From Candidatus Moranbacteria bacterium RIFCSPHIGHO2_01_FULL_55_24 (GTDB lineage Bacteria > Patescibacteria > Paceibacteria > Moranbacterales > UBA1568), in the NCBI GenBank assembly GCA_001786575.1, contig MFRW01000011.1, forward strand, positions 557-64,556: a DNA stretch of 64,000 bases. The letters are read 5' to 3'. A model generated the notes under the pieces. That model searched no databases. It was not told where the DNA came from and saw nothing but the letters and a program-made list of their open reading frames with translations. A program made the position numbers and the translations under genes. Positions 50,479-59,036 of the stretch are shown here, in pieces. Within the stretch, counting starts at the first letter, position 1. Each line of letters opens with the position of its first letter.

Positions 50479-51249
50479 TTACGCTTCAGCTTGCGATTTG
50501 CGATACTCGCGGACACGGTAAGCTCCTGTAAGGAAACGCCACCTTGTCTTGAAGAGATCGATGATCACCTGGATGAACCCGTTCTTGCCGGTAAGAGAGA
50601 CAGTCGATCCTTCTTCGTTCATCCAGCGTACCGGCATCTGTTTCACTCGGAACCCGAGCTTTTCAGAAAGCGCGATGAGCTCGAAGTCGAATCCGAAACG
50701 GTCCACTACCATGCGATTCGCGACTGCTTCGGCCGCCTTGGCCGAGAGTATCTTGAACCCGCACTGGGTATCCGGATACGCCCACAGTCCGAGAACGATT
50801 CGGATCAGCCAATTCCCCATATCGCCCATGATCTCGCGGTGTTTCGGCTGGTGTACCTGGATGAATGCGCCTTCTATGTCGCGGGAGCCGATAACCACAT
50901 CGTAGCCTTCTTCGAATTGCGGGAGGAATGCGTCGAGATGAGTAATCGAAGTAGAGCCGTCAGCATCGAGAAATACCCGGTACCGGCCCGTGGCTTCGAG
51001 AAGCCCTTGGCGGACGACGTAGCCCTTGCCATGGTTCTCCTTGTTATCGATAACGCGTACATGCGGGATCTGGAGGGCGTAATTGCGCGCGATTTCAGCA
51101 GTATTGTCCGGGGAGCCATCGACGACAATGAGGATTTCGTAGGTGTAATTCTTGCTTTTGAGGTATTTGTCGATTTCGAGAAGATTGCGTCCGATACGCT
51201 CACCTTCCTTATAGGAAGGTATGATGACAGAGAGAAACGGCTGTTCCAT
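50479..51249 (-). CDS. GT2 family polyprenyl-phosphate sugar synthase (DPM1/ALG5-like)
   Basis: A 256-residue inverting glycosyltransferase. GT-A fold with SVIIPSYKEGERIGRNLL, VDGSPDNTAEIAR, the D-x-D-like LDADGS and QCGFKILSAKAAE. There is no C-terminal membrane domain, as in the single-domain dolichyl-phosphate mannose/glucose synthases. Such an enzyme would load a sugar onto the polyprenyl carrier for the GT39 enzymes at 31-34.7 kb (inference). It has its own extended -10 box. Confidence 0.88.
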   Translation of the reverse strand: MEQPFLSVIIPSYKEGERIGRNLLEIDKYLKSKNYTYEILIVVDGSPDNTAEIARNYALQIPHVRVIDNKENHGKGYVVRQGLLEATGRYRVFLDADGSTSITHLDAFLPQFEEGYDVVIGSRDIEGAFIQVHQPKHREIMGDMGNWLIRIVLGLWAYPDTQCGFKILSAKAAEAVANRMVVDRFGFDFELIALSEKLGFRVKQMPVRWMNEEGSTVSLTGKNGFIQVIIDLFKTRWRFLTGAYRVREYRKSQAEA

Positions 51250-51290
51250 AGGTCAAGAGAAGAATTCAAAAAATTATGGATTCCAAGAAT

Positions 51291-51299
51291 ATTTTACCA
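51291..51299 (-). promoter_or_regulatory. Extended -10 promoter of the GT2-galT-tpiA group
   Basis: The minus strand reads TGGTAAAAT, 42 nt before the GT2 start and just after the ruvX terminator. Confidence 0.5.
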
Positions 51300-51320
51300 T
51301 AATCATGCGTATTTCCAAAG

Positions 51321-51352
51321 AAAAAAGGAGGTTATCTATCGGAATAACCTCC
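51321..51352 (-). terminator. Terminator after ruvX
   Basis: The minus-strand stem GGAGGTTAT/ATAACCTCC with an 8-nt loop is followed by TTTTTT. Confidence 0.85.
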
Positions 51353-51389
51353 TCATTCGAGAGTGCTCAAGGAGCTCCTGTCCCTCTTC

Positions 51390-51812
51390 TCAAAAATCAG
51401 CGTCGGCAGCCTCGCTCTCGCCCTTATCCAGCCACTCCTGAAGGAGGATACGAGCAGCTTCCGCATCGTCGTATGCGCTGATGCTCTTCTTCTGCGTTTC
51501 AGCCAGATTCGCCTGGGCCATCTTGCTCGTGAACATCTCGTTCTGCATGATGACTCGCACGCCGAGTTCCTTTTCCAGTTTCTCCCGGAATGCCTGGATT
51601 TCCGCTCCGGTATTCGCTTCCGGATGCTCCGGATCGCCCAAGATGACCGTTCCGATCTCTTCCATGAGGACCACTTCCCCGAGGGTCGGCCAGAAATTCG
51701 TATCCATCGGCCAGATGCCGTAAGCGACAGCGATCCTGGTTTCCGCGTGCGCCAAAGCCACCCCGATTTTGGCCTTCCCCCAGTCGATTCCTAAGAAGTT
51801 CTTGGATTCCAT
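51390..51812 (-). CDS. ruvX: RuvX/YqgF family putative Holliday junction resolvase
   Basis: A 140-residue RNase H-fold protein. GIDWGKAKIGVALAH (first catalytic Asp) is the YqgF signature, with VILGDPEHPEANTGAEIQAF in the middle and a C-terminal AYDDAEAARILLQ (last Asp). YqgF is also linked to 16S rRNA maturation in E. coli. The start at 51812 (MESKNFLG) is preferred because the -10 box lies at 51820-51825; the earlier ATG is upstream of it. The mRNA is predicted to be leaderless. Confidence 0.88.
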   Translation of the reverse strand: MESKNFLGIDWGKAKIGVALAHAETRIAVAYGIWPMDTNFWPTLGEVVLMEEIGTVILGDPEHPEANTGAEIQAFREKLEKELGVRVIMQNEMFTSKMAQANLAETQKKSISAYDDAEAARILLQEWLDKGESEAADADF

Positions 51813-51819
51813 ATATTCA

Positions 51820-51825
51820 ATTATA
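51820..51825 (-). promoter_or_regulatory. -10 box of ruvX placed for a leaderless transcript
   Basis: The minus strand has TATAAT ending 8 nt before the ruvX ATG, so transcription should start at or next to the start codon. Confidence 0.55.
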
Positions 51826-51846
51826 AGGGAATCCCCTTTAAAAAGC

Positions 51847-52617
51847 CTAGAGGCGCGTGAGGTTCTCTGCGCCATCATCCGTGATAACGATCGTGTCTTC
51901 GAAATGAGCGGACAGGCTGCCGTCGCTCGTAACGAAAGTCCATCCGTCGGAAGCGATCTTCACATAGAACTTGCCGGCATTCACCATCGGCTCGAGCGCG
52001 AGCGTCATCCCCTTCTCGAATGTTACGTTCGGCAGGTCCCTGGTCACATAATTCGGAATCTGGATGTCTTCATGGAGCTCGCGGCCGACGCTATGCCCAA
52101 CCAAGTCGCGCACTACCGAAAAACCGTTCTGCTCGACATGGTCCTGGACGGCCCTGGCATAGTCTTTCACCCGCGCCCCGGGCCGGAGCACGGAGATTCC
52201 GGCAAGCAGACTCTCTTCTGTCACGCGCATGAGCTTCTCGGCTTCCGGCGAGATTTTGCCGATAGCGACTGTCCTGGCCATATCGGACACCATGCCTTCG
52301 AAGCGCATGCCGATATCCAGCTTCAAGATATCTCCGTCTTTCAAGATCCGGTTCTTCGACGGAATACCGTGCACTACCTCGTCATTGAGAGACGTGCAGA
52401 GCGATCCCGGGAACGGTCGGCCGCTTGAAGCTCCATAGCCTTTGAAGATCGGGGTGCCTGAAGCTTCATGAATGAGCTTCTCCGCGAGCGCGTCCAGTTC
52501 GAATGTACTCACGCCAGGGCGCGCCTCGCGCATGACAGCCGCGAGCACGGAAGCGAGACGCTTCCCTGATTCACGGAGGCTTTTGATTTCGGATTCGGTC
52601 TTTATGAAAAGATTCAT
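51847..52617 (-). CDS. map: Methionine aminopeptidase, type I
   Basis: Removes N-terminal methionine co-translationally. It is 256 residues. The metal ligands are present in KLDIGMRFEGMVSDMART (two Asp), LVGHSVGRELHE (His), LALEPMV (Glu) and the C-terminal ENLTRL (Glu). H79-equivalent lies in NDEVVHGIP. It overlaps adk by 4 nt (ATGA), the usual secY-adk-map order. Confidence 0.97.
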   Translation of the reverse strand: MNLFIKTESEIKSLRESGKRLASVLAAVMREARPGVSTFELDALAEKLIHEASGTPIFKGYGASSGRPFPGSLCTSLNDEVVHGIPSKNRILKDGDILKLDIGMRFEGMVSDMARTVAIGKISPEAEKLMRVTEESLLAGISVLRPGARVKDYARAVQDHVEQNGFSVVRDLVGHSVGRELHEDIQIPNYVTRDLPNVTFEKGMTLALEPMVNAGKFYVKIASDGWTFVTSDGSLSAHFEDTIVITDDGAENLTRL

Positions 52618-53294
52618 GCGTGGTCGTGCTTACTGGTCTTGGCAAGGATGTCGCGATAGATGGCATCCGCACCCTGATTGCCATCGATCCTGGCGAGCGT
52701 TCCCTCGCGTTCGAAGTACTCGATGACCGGAAGAGTCTCCTCCTGGAAGATCTGGAAGCGCTTGCGCACCCCCTCTTTCGTATCGTCCTTGCGCTGGCCG
52801 ATCTTTCCGCCGCAAGCTTCGCAGGTGCCGCCGGCTTCATCGTGGAGGTCCTTGCCGAGAATGTACGGGCGATGACAGCCGAAGCAGAGATAGCGGCGCG
52901 AGATGCGCCCGATGGACTCCTCCTCGGAAATCTCGATGAAGATCGCTTTGGTGAGCGAGCGGCCGAACTCCTGAAGCACAGCCAGGACCGGCTGGATCTG
53001 CGAAACGCGGCGCGGCGCACCATCCAGAAGGATGCCCTTGCTTTGCGGTACGCGTTCCAGAGCCATCCGCAGCACCGTGCTCACGGTTTCGTCAGGGACG
53101 AGCTCGCGGCGGCGATTCACGATATCGTTCAGTTCACGTCCGAACGACGTGTCCTGTTCCGCAGCCGCCCGCAGTTCGGAACCGATATCGATATGCACCA
53201 AATCGAAAGCCTTGCGCAAGAGCTCGGCCTGGGTGCTTTTCCCGCTCCCGGGAGGACCGAGAAGGATGTAGTTATGCTCCAAAGATGAGACCAT
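52614..53294 (-). CDS. adk: Adenylate kinase with zinc-binding lid
   Basis: Interconverts ATP + AMP with 2 ADP. It is 226 residues. P-loop LGPPGSGKST (residues 12-21), AMP-binding DIGSELR and LLDGAPRR. The lid carries four cysteines (C137, C140, C158, C161), the Gram-positive-type structural zinc site. It follows secY by 3 nt. Confidence 0.97.
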   Translation of the reverse strand: MVSSLEHNYILLGPPGSGKSTQAELLRKAFDLVHIDIGSELRAAAEQDTSFGRELNDIVNRRRELVPDETVSTVLRMALERVPQSKGILLDGAPRRVSQIQPVLAVLQEFGRSLTKAIFIEISEEESIGRISRRYLCFGCHRPYILGKDLHDEAGGTCEACGGKIGQRKDDTKEGVRKRFQIFQEETLPVIEYFEREGTLARIDGNQGADAIYRDILAKTSKHDHA

Positions 53295-53297
53295 GGC

Positions 53298-54569
53298 TTA
53301 GAATGTTTCGTAGCTCCGCATCATCACCTGGCTCTGTATATGCTTGATCGTCTCAAGCACGACCGACACTACGATGAGAATACTGACGCCGCCCAAGGAG
53401 AGCGACTGGATACCGGTCATGCCCTGAACAATGAACGGCATGACTGCGATCGCCCCGAGGAAGAGCGCTCCGGCAAGCGTGATGCGGTTGATGATGTGGT
53501 AGAGATACTCGGCCGTAGTATTCCCCGGGCGGATGCCTGGGATGTAACCGCCTTGCTTCTGCAGATTCTCGGCGATCTTGTTCGGATCGAACACGACGGC
53601 GGTGTAGAAATATGTGAACACCACGACGAGCAGGAAGTAGACTGATCCGTAGACCCACTGGTTCTGAAGCCACGCGCCGATCGAGAGAGCATACGCGGCG
53701 ACGTTTCCGGAAGCACTCTGGGCGAGGAAATTCGCGATCATCGTCGGAATGAGGATGAGCGAGACGGCGAAAATGATCGGGATCACGCCGGCTTGGTTCA
53801 CCTTGAGCGGCAAGTGTGTGGAACTGCCTCCATAAGTCTCCGCTCCGCGGACTCTCTTGGCATAGGCGACCGGGATGGTACGCTGGCCTTCATTGACGAA
53901 GATCACTCCGGCGATGGTAACGGCGCCGACTGCGAAGAAGAGCAGATACGTGAAGAACTGCGACGGATCCCAGGTCGCGATGACGCGGGAAAGAGCAGTC
54001 GGGAGACTCGAGACGATACCGGCGAAGATGATCATCGATACGCCGTTTCCCAAACCTTTTTCGGTGATGAGCTCTCCTAACCACATGAGGAAGATGGTAC
54101 CGGCAGTCGCGCTGACGATAATGACTGCCATCGTGAAGGGTTCGATCGTGCCGAGGATATTCTGGCTGCGGAGGAGCGAGAGCATGCTGAATGACTGGAG
54201 CGCGGCAAGCGGCACCGTCAGCCAGCGGGTAATCATATTGAACTTCTGGCGGCCCTGCTCGCCTTCTTCCTTATAGAGGCGCTCCAGCGAAGGCACGAGC
54301 GTCGTCATAAGCTGCATGATGATCGAAGCCGTGATATAGGGCGCGACGCCCAAAAGCATGATCGAGATGTTGGAAAGTCCGCCACCGGAAAAGATATTGA
54401 GAAGACCTAAGAAGGCATTCTCTTCGAACAGCTGCTTCAGAGCGAATACGTCGACTCCGGGGAGCGGGATATTGGCCGCTACCCGGTACACGACCAGGAT
54501 TCCCAAGATGAAGAGGAGCTTATTGCGGAGCGTCGGCACCTGGAAGATATTTGCAAGCACTTGCCACAT
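53298..54569 (-). CDS. secY: Preprotein translocase subunit SecY
   Basis: The central channel of the Sec translocon, with ten membrane helices and 423 residues. Typical segments: IPLPGVDVFALKQLF, the plug region LNIFSGGGLSNISI and ALGIGPYI-equivalent LLGVAPYITASIIMQL, plus the cytoplasmic loop with GGYIPGIRPG that binds ribosomes and SecA. ATG at 54569; a TTG four codons earlier is less likely. It lies between rplO and adk as usual. Confidence 0.97.
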   Translation of the reverse strand: MWQVLANIFQVPTLRNKLLFILGILVVYRVAANIPLPGVDVFALKQLFEENAFLGLLNIFSGGGLSNISIMLLGVAPYITASIIMQLMTTLVPSLERLYKEEGEQGRQKFNMITRWLTVPLAALQSFSMLSLLRSQNILGTIEPFTMAVIIVSATAGTIFLMWLGELITEKGLGNGVSMIIFAGIVSSLPTALSRVIATWDPSQFFTYLLFFAVGAVTIAGVIFVNEGQRTIPVAYAKRVRGAETYGGSSTHLPLKVNQAGVIPIIFAVSLILIPTMIANFLAQSASGNVAAYALSIGAWLQNQWVYGSVYFLLVVVFTYFYTAVVFDPNKIAENLQKQGGYIPGIRPGNTTAEYLYHIINRITLAGALFLGAIAVMPFIVQGMTGIQSLSLGGVSILIVVSVVLETIKHIQSQVMMRSYETF

Positions 54570-54626
54570 AGGAAAAATCAAAAAAGCGGTTGTACAGCCA
54601 GTATATCCTAAAAAAAGGTGGCTGGT

Positions 54627-55049
54627 CTAGCCAGCCACCCCGAGCGCCTCGCGCGCCTTTTCTGAAGTTTTGATGCCCTCTTCGAGGGAAAGCTTCTTTT
54701 TGGTCGTGCCGGTGGCGACGATCTTGACACCCGCAGACAAAGCTTTTTTGGAAACGACGTTCCTCTCTACGAGGAGTGCGACGGTCACGGTTTCACCGTT
54801 CTCGAACGCCCGGTCAATTTCGGCAAGCGTTACGGTATACTTCTGCGGATTGACGGCTTTGCGGCCCCGGACCTTCTTCAGGCGCTCCACGAAGGTCGAG
54901 CGTCCTCCTTCGAACAACGGGTCTACCGAAGCGCCGGAACGCGCTTTCTGGCCCTTGCTGCCGCGACCGGAAGTCGTACCGCGCTTTCCGCCGCGGCCGA
55001 TACGTTTCTTGCCTTTACGGCCGGTTACTGAAAGTTGATGGATCTGCAT
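54627..55049 (-). CDS. rplO: 50S ribosomal protein L15
   Basis: A 140-residue late-assembly protein. The glycine/arginine-rich N-terminus (KKRIGRGGKRGTTSGRGSKGQ) and VEGG-type FEGGRSTFVERLKKVRG are diagnostic. The gene follows rpsE directly; the rpmD (L30) gene that normally lies between them is absent. Confidence 0.97.
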   Translation of the reverse strand: MQIHQLSVTGRKGKKRIGRGGKRGTTSGRGSKGQKARSGASVDPLFEGGRSTFVERLKKVRGRKAVNPQKYTVTLAEIDRAFENGETVTVALLVERNVVSKKALSAGVKIVATGTTKKKLSLEEGIKTSEKAREALGVAG

Positions 55050-55070
55050 AGCACTATTCTTTAGGATACA

Positions 55071-55592
55071 TTAGGCGGTGGCTTCTTCTGTCTTTTCTGA
55101 AACAGGTTCCTGGAGAACTTCTTCTTTCGGAGCCTTGAGCTGCAGAAGAGCCTTTACGGTCACGCGCGCTACATTGAGAGGATTCGAAGCCCCGAGAGAC
55201 TTCGAAACGATATCTTTCACTCCGAGCAAGTCCACGACGGCACGCACGGCACCGCCGGCGATTACGCCCTGTCCTGGACGTCCCGGCTTCAGGAGTACCT
55301 TGGCGCTTCCGAGCTTCGCCTGGATGTCATGAGGAATAGTGGTCCCGACGAGCGCCACATCTACCAGGTTCTTCTTCGCATCATTGTAAGCCTTCTGGAT
55401 AGCATCGGAAACATCGGAGCCCTTCGCGACACCTACGCCGACTTTCCCCTTGCGATTGCCGATCACGAGCGTCGCCCGGAAACGGAAACGGCGTCCACCC
55501 TTCACCACACGCGTCACGCGCGCCAAATTCAGGAGCTTCTGTTCAAACTCCGGCTTCTCGCGTCTCATTGTTTTTCTGCCCTGCTTTGCCAT
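55071..55592 (-). CDS. rpsE: 30S ribosomal protein S5
   Basis: A 173-residue decoding-accuracy protein. N-terminal double-stranded-RNA-binding fold with VTRVVKGGRRFRFRATLVIG and the C-terminal GVIAGGAVRAVVDLLGVKDI segment. A short Glu/Thr-rich tail is added. It is 21 nt before rplO, too close for an intervening gene. Confidence 0.98.
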   Translation of the reverse strand: MAKQGRKTMRREKPEFEQKLLNLARVTRVVKGGRRFRFRATLVIGNRKGKVGVGVAKGSDVSDAIQKAYNDAKKNLVDVALVGTTIPHDIQAKLGSAKVLLKPGRPGQGVIAGGAVRAVVDLLGVKDIVSKSLGASNPLNVARVTVKALLQLKAPKEEVLQEPVSEKTEEATA

Positions 55593-55627
55593 ATGGTTGT
55601 GGTCTCGGAAAGTTCCTTAATGCTTGA

Positions 55628-55984
55628 TTAGATCTTGATGCCTTGGGAGCGGAGCCCGTCTGCGAGCGCCTTCACCTTCCCATGATACTTGTATCCGGCA
55701 CGGTCGAAAACGCCTTCCTCGATGCCCTTGGCCTTGAGCCGGTCTGCGAGCATCTTGCCGACCTTCTCCGCGCCTTCCTGGGTATGCTTCGGTGTCTTGC
55801 CAGTCTCGGCGAGGGTCGCTTGCGCGAGCGTCACGCCCTGGACATCATCGATGGCCTGAACATAGAGGGATCGGAGACTGCGGAAAACAGCGATACGCGG
55901 ACAAGTCGCGGTACCAGAAACCTTCGCCCGGACTCGGCGCTTGCGGCTGATGCGATTCTCTTTTCTTTCTGTGCGTTTCAACAT
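55628..55984 (-). CDS. rplR: 50S ribosomal protein L18
   Basis: A 118-residue 5S rRNA-binding protein. Basic N-terminus with RISRKRRVRAKVSGTATCPR, then the VFRSLRSLYVQAIDD strand and the FDRAGYKYHGKVKALADGLR end are typical. Between rplF and rpsE. Confidence 0.98.
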   Translation of the reverse strand: MLKRTERKENRISRKRRVRAKVSGTATCPRIAVFRSLRSLYVQAIDDVQGVTLAQATLAETGKTPKHTQEGAEKVGKMLADRLKAKGIEEGVFDRAGYKYHGKVKALADGLRSQGIKI

Positions 55985-56007
55985 AGGATTTTCTTCACTT
56001 CAAAGCT

Positions 56008-56544
56008 TTAAGAAGCAGCTTTCTTGCCTTCCTTGCGGCGAACGGTTTCGCCCACGTACCGGAAGCCTTTGCCCTTGTACGGCTCAACCGGCTTCAGCTT
56101 GCGGACGATGGCAGCGAACTGGCCGACCGCCTGTTTGTCGATGCCGGAAACCGTCATCACATTGCCCTCGATTTTCGCTTCAAGCCCTTCCGGAACAGCG
56201 ACTTCTACCGGGTGAGAGAATCCCAATGCGAGGTTCAGCTTATTGCCCTGGGCAGCCATGCGGTAGCCCACGCCGTTCAACTCGAGCTGTTTCTGGAAAC
56301 CTTCGGTCACGCCGGAAAGCATGTTGTCGATCAGCTTCGCAGTCGTCCCCCAGAGTGCCTGGGCGAGTTTGGTCGTTCCGATCTTCTCAACAGCCACGAC
56401 TCCTCCATCGATGGATACCTTCACCTCGCGGCGAAGCGTGAGCGTGAGCGTTCCTTTCGGTCCCTTGGCGGTAAGCACGTTGGCAGAGAGCGTCAGTTCT
56501 GCGCCGTTCGGGATCTGTACTGGTTTTTTGCCGATTCTACTCAT
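56008..56544 (-). CDS. rplF: 50S ribosomal protein L6
   Basis: A 178-residue two-domain protein near the sarcin-ricin loop. N-terminus MSRIGKKPVQIPNGAELTL and the C-terminal VRKLKPVEPYKGKGFRYVGE motif are diagnostic. Between rpsH and rplR. Confidence 0.98.
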   Translation of the reverse strand: MSRIGKKPVQIPNGAELTLSANVLTAKGPKGTLTLTLRREVKVSIDGGVVAVEKIGTTKLAQALWGTTAKLIDNMLSGVTEGFQKQLELNGVGYRMAAQGNKLNLALGFSHPVEVAVPEGLEAKIEGNVMTVSGIDKQAVGQFAAIVRKLKPVEPYKGKGFRYVGETVRRKEGKKAAS

Positions 56545-56557
56545 AGTGTTTGCTTCT

Positions 56558-56962
56558 TTACCAGACTTTGCACACGTACTCGCCTCCCAAGCCCTTGCTG
56601 TAAGCCTCGCCGCCAGTCATGACTCCTTGGGAAGTCGAAAGGATCGCGATACCGTATCCGTTCTTCACCTTCTTTACCTGATGTCCCTTCACATAGATGC
56701 GGCAGCCTTCGGTGCTCACGCGGGTGATTTCCTGGATAGCCGGCAGGCGCTTGGTCGGGGAAACCTTGTTGTATTTCAGGGAAAGGACGAGATTCTTCTT
56801 CACGCCTTCGGTTTCGGTCTCTGCACCCTCGACAAAACCCTCACGCACGAGAATCTCTGCGATCTTGGCCTTGAATTTGGACGCAGGAATAGAAACGCGT
56901 GTGTGGCCTGCGGCCTGGGCGTTCCGGATTCTTGTGAGCATGTCTGCGATTGGATCAAGCAT
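56558..56962 (-). CDS. rpsH: 30S ribosomal protein S8
   Basis: A 134-residue 16S-binding protein. N-terminus DPIADMLTRIRNAQAAGH and C-terminal YGIAILSTSQGVMTGGEA are the conserved RNA-binding segments. S8 often represses this operon by binding near rplE; no such site was tested here. Confidence 0.98.
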   Translation of the reverse strand: MLDPIADMLTRIRNAQAAGHTRVSIPASKFKAKIAEILVREGFVEGAETETEGVKKNLVLSLKYNKVSPTKRLPAIQEITRVSTEGCRIYVKGHQVKKVKNGYGIAILSTSQGVMTGGEAYSKGLGGEYVCKVW

Positions 56963-56994
56963 ACGAATGTGTCATTTATAACCTATTGAGGGGC

Positions 56995-57180
56995 TTACCA
57001 GGAAGCTTTCTTCACTCCCGGGATCTGTCCGGTAAGCGCGAGCTCACGGAAACAAATACGGCAAATATCGAAACGGCGCAAATATCCGTGCTTCCGACCG
57101 CACTTCCAACACCGCCGTACTATACGGGTAGAAAACTTCGGTGTCTTGAGCGCTCGCGCGTGGGTTGATGTCTTTGCCAT
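56995..57180 (-). CDS. rpsN: 30S ribosomal protein S14, zinc type
   Basis: A 61-residue zinc-binding (type Z) S14: CWKCGR and CRICFR supply the four cysteines (C24, C27, C40, C43). The short form with IPGVKKASW at the end is typical of Gram-positives and many CPR. Confidence 0.98.
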   Translation of the reverse strand: MAKTSTHARALKTPKFSTRIVRRCWKCGRKHGYLRRFDICRICFRELALTGQIPGVKKASW

Positions 57181-57194
57181 AACGAGATTGTTCT

Positions 57195-57755
57195 CTATTG
57201 CTTAGGTTCTTCTCCTTGGAGCGGCAGTCCGATGAGACGGAAAAGCGCTTCTCCTTCTTGTTTGTTTTTCGCAGTCGTCACGATGTTCACCTGGAAGCTG
57301 AACAAGTGCTGCACTTTTTCAGGGACGATTTCTGGAAATACGGCGTGTTCCTTGATGCCGATGTTCGCATTACCGCCCTGGTCGATTACGTTCTTCGAAA
57401 GTCCCTGGAAGTCGCGAACGCGCGGAAGAGCGACATTGAAGAAGCGGTCAAGGAAGTCCCACATGCGCTCACCATGAAGCGTAACGCGAGCGCCGACTTC
57501 AAGCCCTTCGCGGATCTTGAATCCGGCAATAGCCTTCTTCGCCTTCGTCATGACGACCTTCTGGCCGGTAATCGTCTCGAGTGCTTCGACGATCTCCTCC
57601 ACCTTCTTGGTATCCTTCAGGATCTTGCCGATACCGACGTTGACCACCACTTTCGAGACACGTGGAAGAGCCATCGGACTCTTGATGCCGAGCTCTTTCT
57701 TCATGCCTGGGATGGCACGCTCCTTGTATACTGTTTTGATCCCTGGTGTTTTCAT
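57195..57755 (-). CDS. rplE: 50S ribosomal protein L5
   Basis: A 186-residue 5S rRNA-binding protein. PRVSKVVVNVGIGKILKDTK, TGQKVVMTKAKKAIAGFKIR, VTLHGERMWDFLDRF and the IGIKEHAVFPEI motif are diagnostic. Between rplX and rpsN. Confidence 0.98.
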   Translation of the reverse strand: MKTPGIKTVYKERAIPGMKKELGIKSPMALPRVSKVVVNVGIGKILKDTKKVEEIVEALETITGQKVVMTKAKKAIAGFKIREGLEVGARVTLHGERMWDFLDRFFNVALPRVRDFQGLSKNVIDQGGNANIGIKEHAVFPEIVPEKVQHLFSFQVNIVTTAKNKQEGEALFRLIGLPLQGEEPKQ

Positions 57756-57787
57756 ATCGATAGTCTACGATGATTCTTCTTTATGCT

Positions 57788-58093
57788 TTACAGAGCCTTG
57801 CCGCTCTTCTTGCTGATGCGCACTTTCTCGTTCCCCTCCATGCGGTATCCGGCGCGGGTCGGCTTATTCGTCTCTTTGCAGATCAGCATGACGTTCGAGA
57901 CATGGATCGGCGCCTCTTTCTCGACGCGCTCACCCTTCTGTCCCTCGCGCTTCGCGCGGATATGGCGCTTCATGATGTTCGCTCCCTTCACGATGACGCG
58001 TTCTGCCTTCGGGAAGATAGCCAGCACCTCGCCGCGCTTGCCGCGGTCCTTGCCAGCCCTCACTTCTACTTGGTCGCCTTTCTTGATCTTCAT
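57788..58093 (-). CDS. rplX: 50S ribosomal protein L24
   Basis: A 101-residue assembly initiator with a KOW motif: MKIKKGDQVEVRAGKDRGKR near the N-terminus, and the VSNVMLICKETNKPTRAGYR end. Follows rplN by 9 nt. Confidence 0.98.
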   Translation of the reverse strand: MKIKKGDQVEVRAGKDRGKRGEVLAIFPKAERVIVKGANIMKRHIRAKREGQKGERVEKEAPIHVSNVMLICKETNKPTRAGYRMEGNEKVRISKKSGKAL

Positions 58094-58102
58094 ACGTTTC
58101 TT

Positions 58103-58474
58103 TTACAATACTTCCGGAGCGAGTGAGACGATCTTGGCAAATCCCTTTTCGCGCAATTCGCGAGCGACCGGACCGAAGATACGGGTACCTTTCGGATCAG
58201 TGCCGTTCGTATCGAGAATCACTGCGGCATTCTCATCGAAGCGGATATAGGAATTGTCCTTGCGGCGGTAAGCGCGATTCTGGCGGACGATGACAGCCTT
58301 CACCTTGTCGCCCTTCTTCACCATGCCGCGCGGCTCGGCAGATTTGACGGAAGCCACGATGATATCCCCCAAAGCAGCGTAGCGGCGGCGGGTACCTCCG
58401 AGCACTTTGAAACACTTGATGCTTTTGGCACCAGAGTTATCCGCAATTTTGAGCATGCTTTCTACTTGGATCAT
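58103..58474 (-). CDS. rplN: 50S ribosomal protein L14
   Basis: A 123-residue protein binding near the factor site. MIQVESMLKIADNSGAKSIK and the central RRKDNSYIRFDENAAVILD and C-terminal RIFGPVARELREKGFAKIVS blocks are diagnostic. Confidence 0.98.
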   Translation of the reverse strand: MIQVESMLKIADNSGAKSIKCFKVLGGTRRRYAALGDIIVASVKSAEPRGMVKKGDKVKAVIVRQNRAYRRKDNSYIRFDENAAVILDTNGTDPKGTRIFGPVARELREKGFAKIVSLAPEVL

Positions 58475-58506
58475 AGGGCTATCTTAATCGGTCTTCTCTT
58501 TTTGGA

Positions 58507-58767
58507 TTATTTCTCTGAAATCACGCTGTGGCGCTTCTGTCCGCTGATCGGACGGCATTCCTGGAACATGACCACGTCTCCGATCTTATACGCGTTCGCT
58601 TCGTCATGCACCTTGTAGCGCTTGCTGGAGCGGTACTGCTTCAGATACTTCGGATGAGTCTTCAAGGTATCGACTTTCACGACAATGGTCTTGTCCATCT
58701 TGTCGGAGACGACGACGCCCTTCAGCTTCGGAGCCTTATTCACTTTTGCTGTCTTCTGGTTTTCCAT
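58507..58767 (-). CDS. rpsQ: 30S ribosomal protein S17
   Basis: An 86-residue OB-fold 16S-binding protein. LKGVVVSDKMDKTIVVKVDT and the HDEANAYKIGDVVMFQECRP block are conserved; the N-terminus is slightly extended. Between rpmC and rplN. Confidence 0.98.
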   Translation of the reverse strand: MENQKTAKVNKAPKLKGVVVSDKMDKTIVVKVDTLKTHPKYLKQYRSSKRYKVHDEANAYKIGDVVMFQECRPISGQKRHSVISEK

Positions 58768-58802
58768 ACGGAATGTTCTCGTAGTAAATTGAAAGAATAC
58801 CT

Positions 58803-59036
58803 TTATTTCCCGGTTTCGTCAAGGCCGACTTCTTCTATGCGGGCGATTGTCTTCAGGCGGGCGATATCCTTCTTCATCTTGCGGTACTCGGTGTGGTTCT
58901 TCGCCTCGCGAGTCGCCAAATCGAAGCGCAGCTTGCGCGTCTTGTCGAGGAGCTCCACCAACGCCTTCGCGCGCTCTTCAGTATTCTTTTCTATCCATTC
59001 TTTGGCTTTCATACGCGCGCTCTTAGTGTTTTTCAA
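58803..59036 (-). CDS. rpmC: 50S ribosomal protein L29
   Basis: A 77-residue helical hairpin at the tunnel exit, where SRP and trigger factor dock. LLDKTRKLRFDLATREAKNH and the KDIARLKTIAR end are typical. Its start overlaps the end of rplP by 14 nt. Confidence 0.96.
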   Translation of the reverse strand: MKNTKSARMKAKEWIEKNTEERAKALVELLDKTRKLRFDLATREAKNHTEYRKMKKDIARLKTIARIEEVGLDETGK

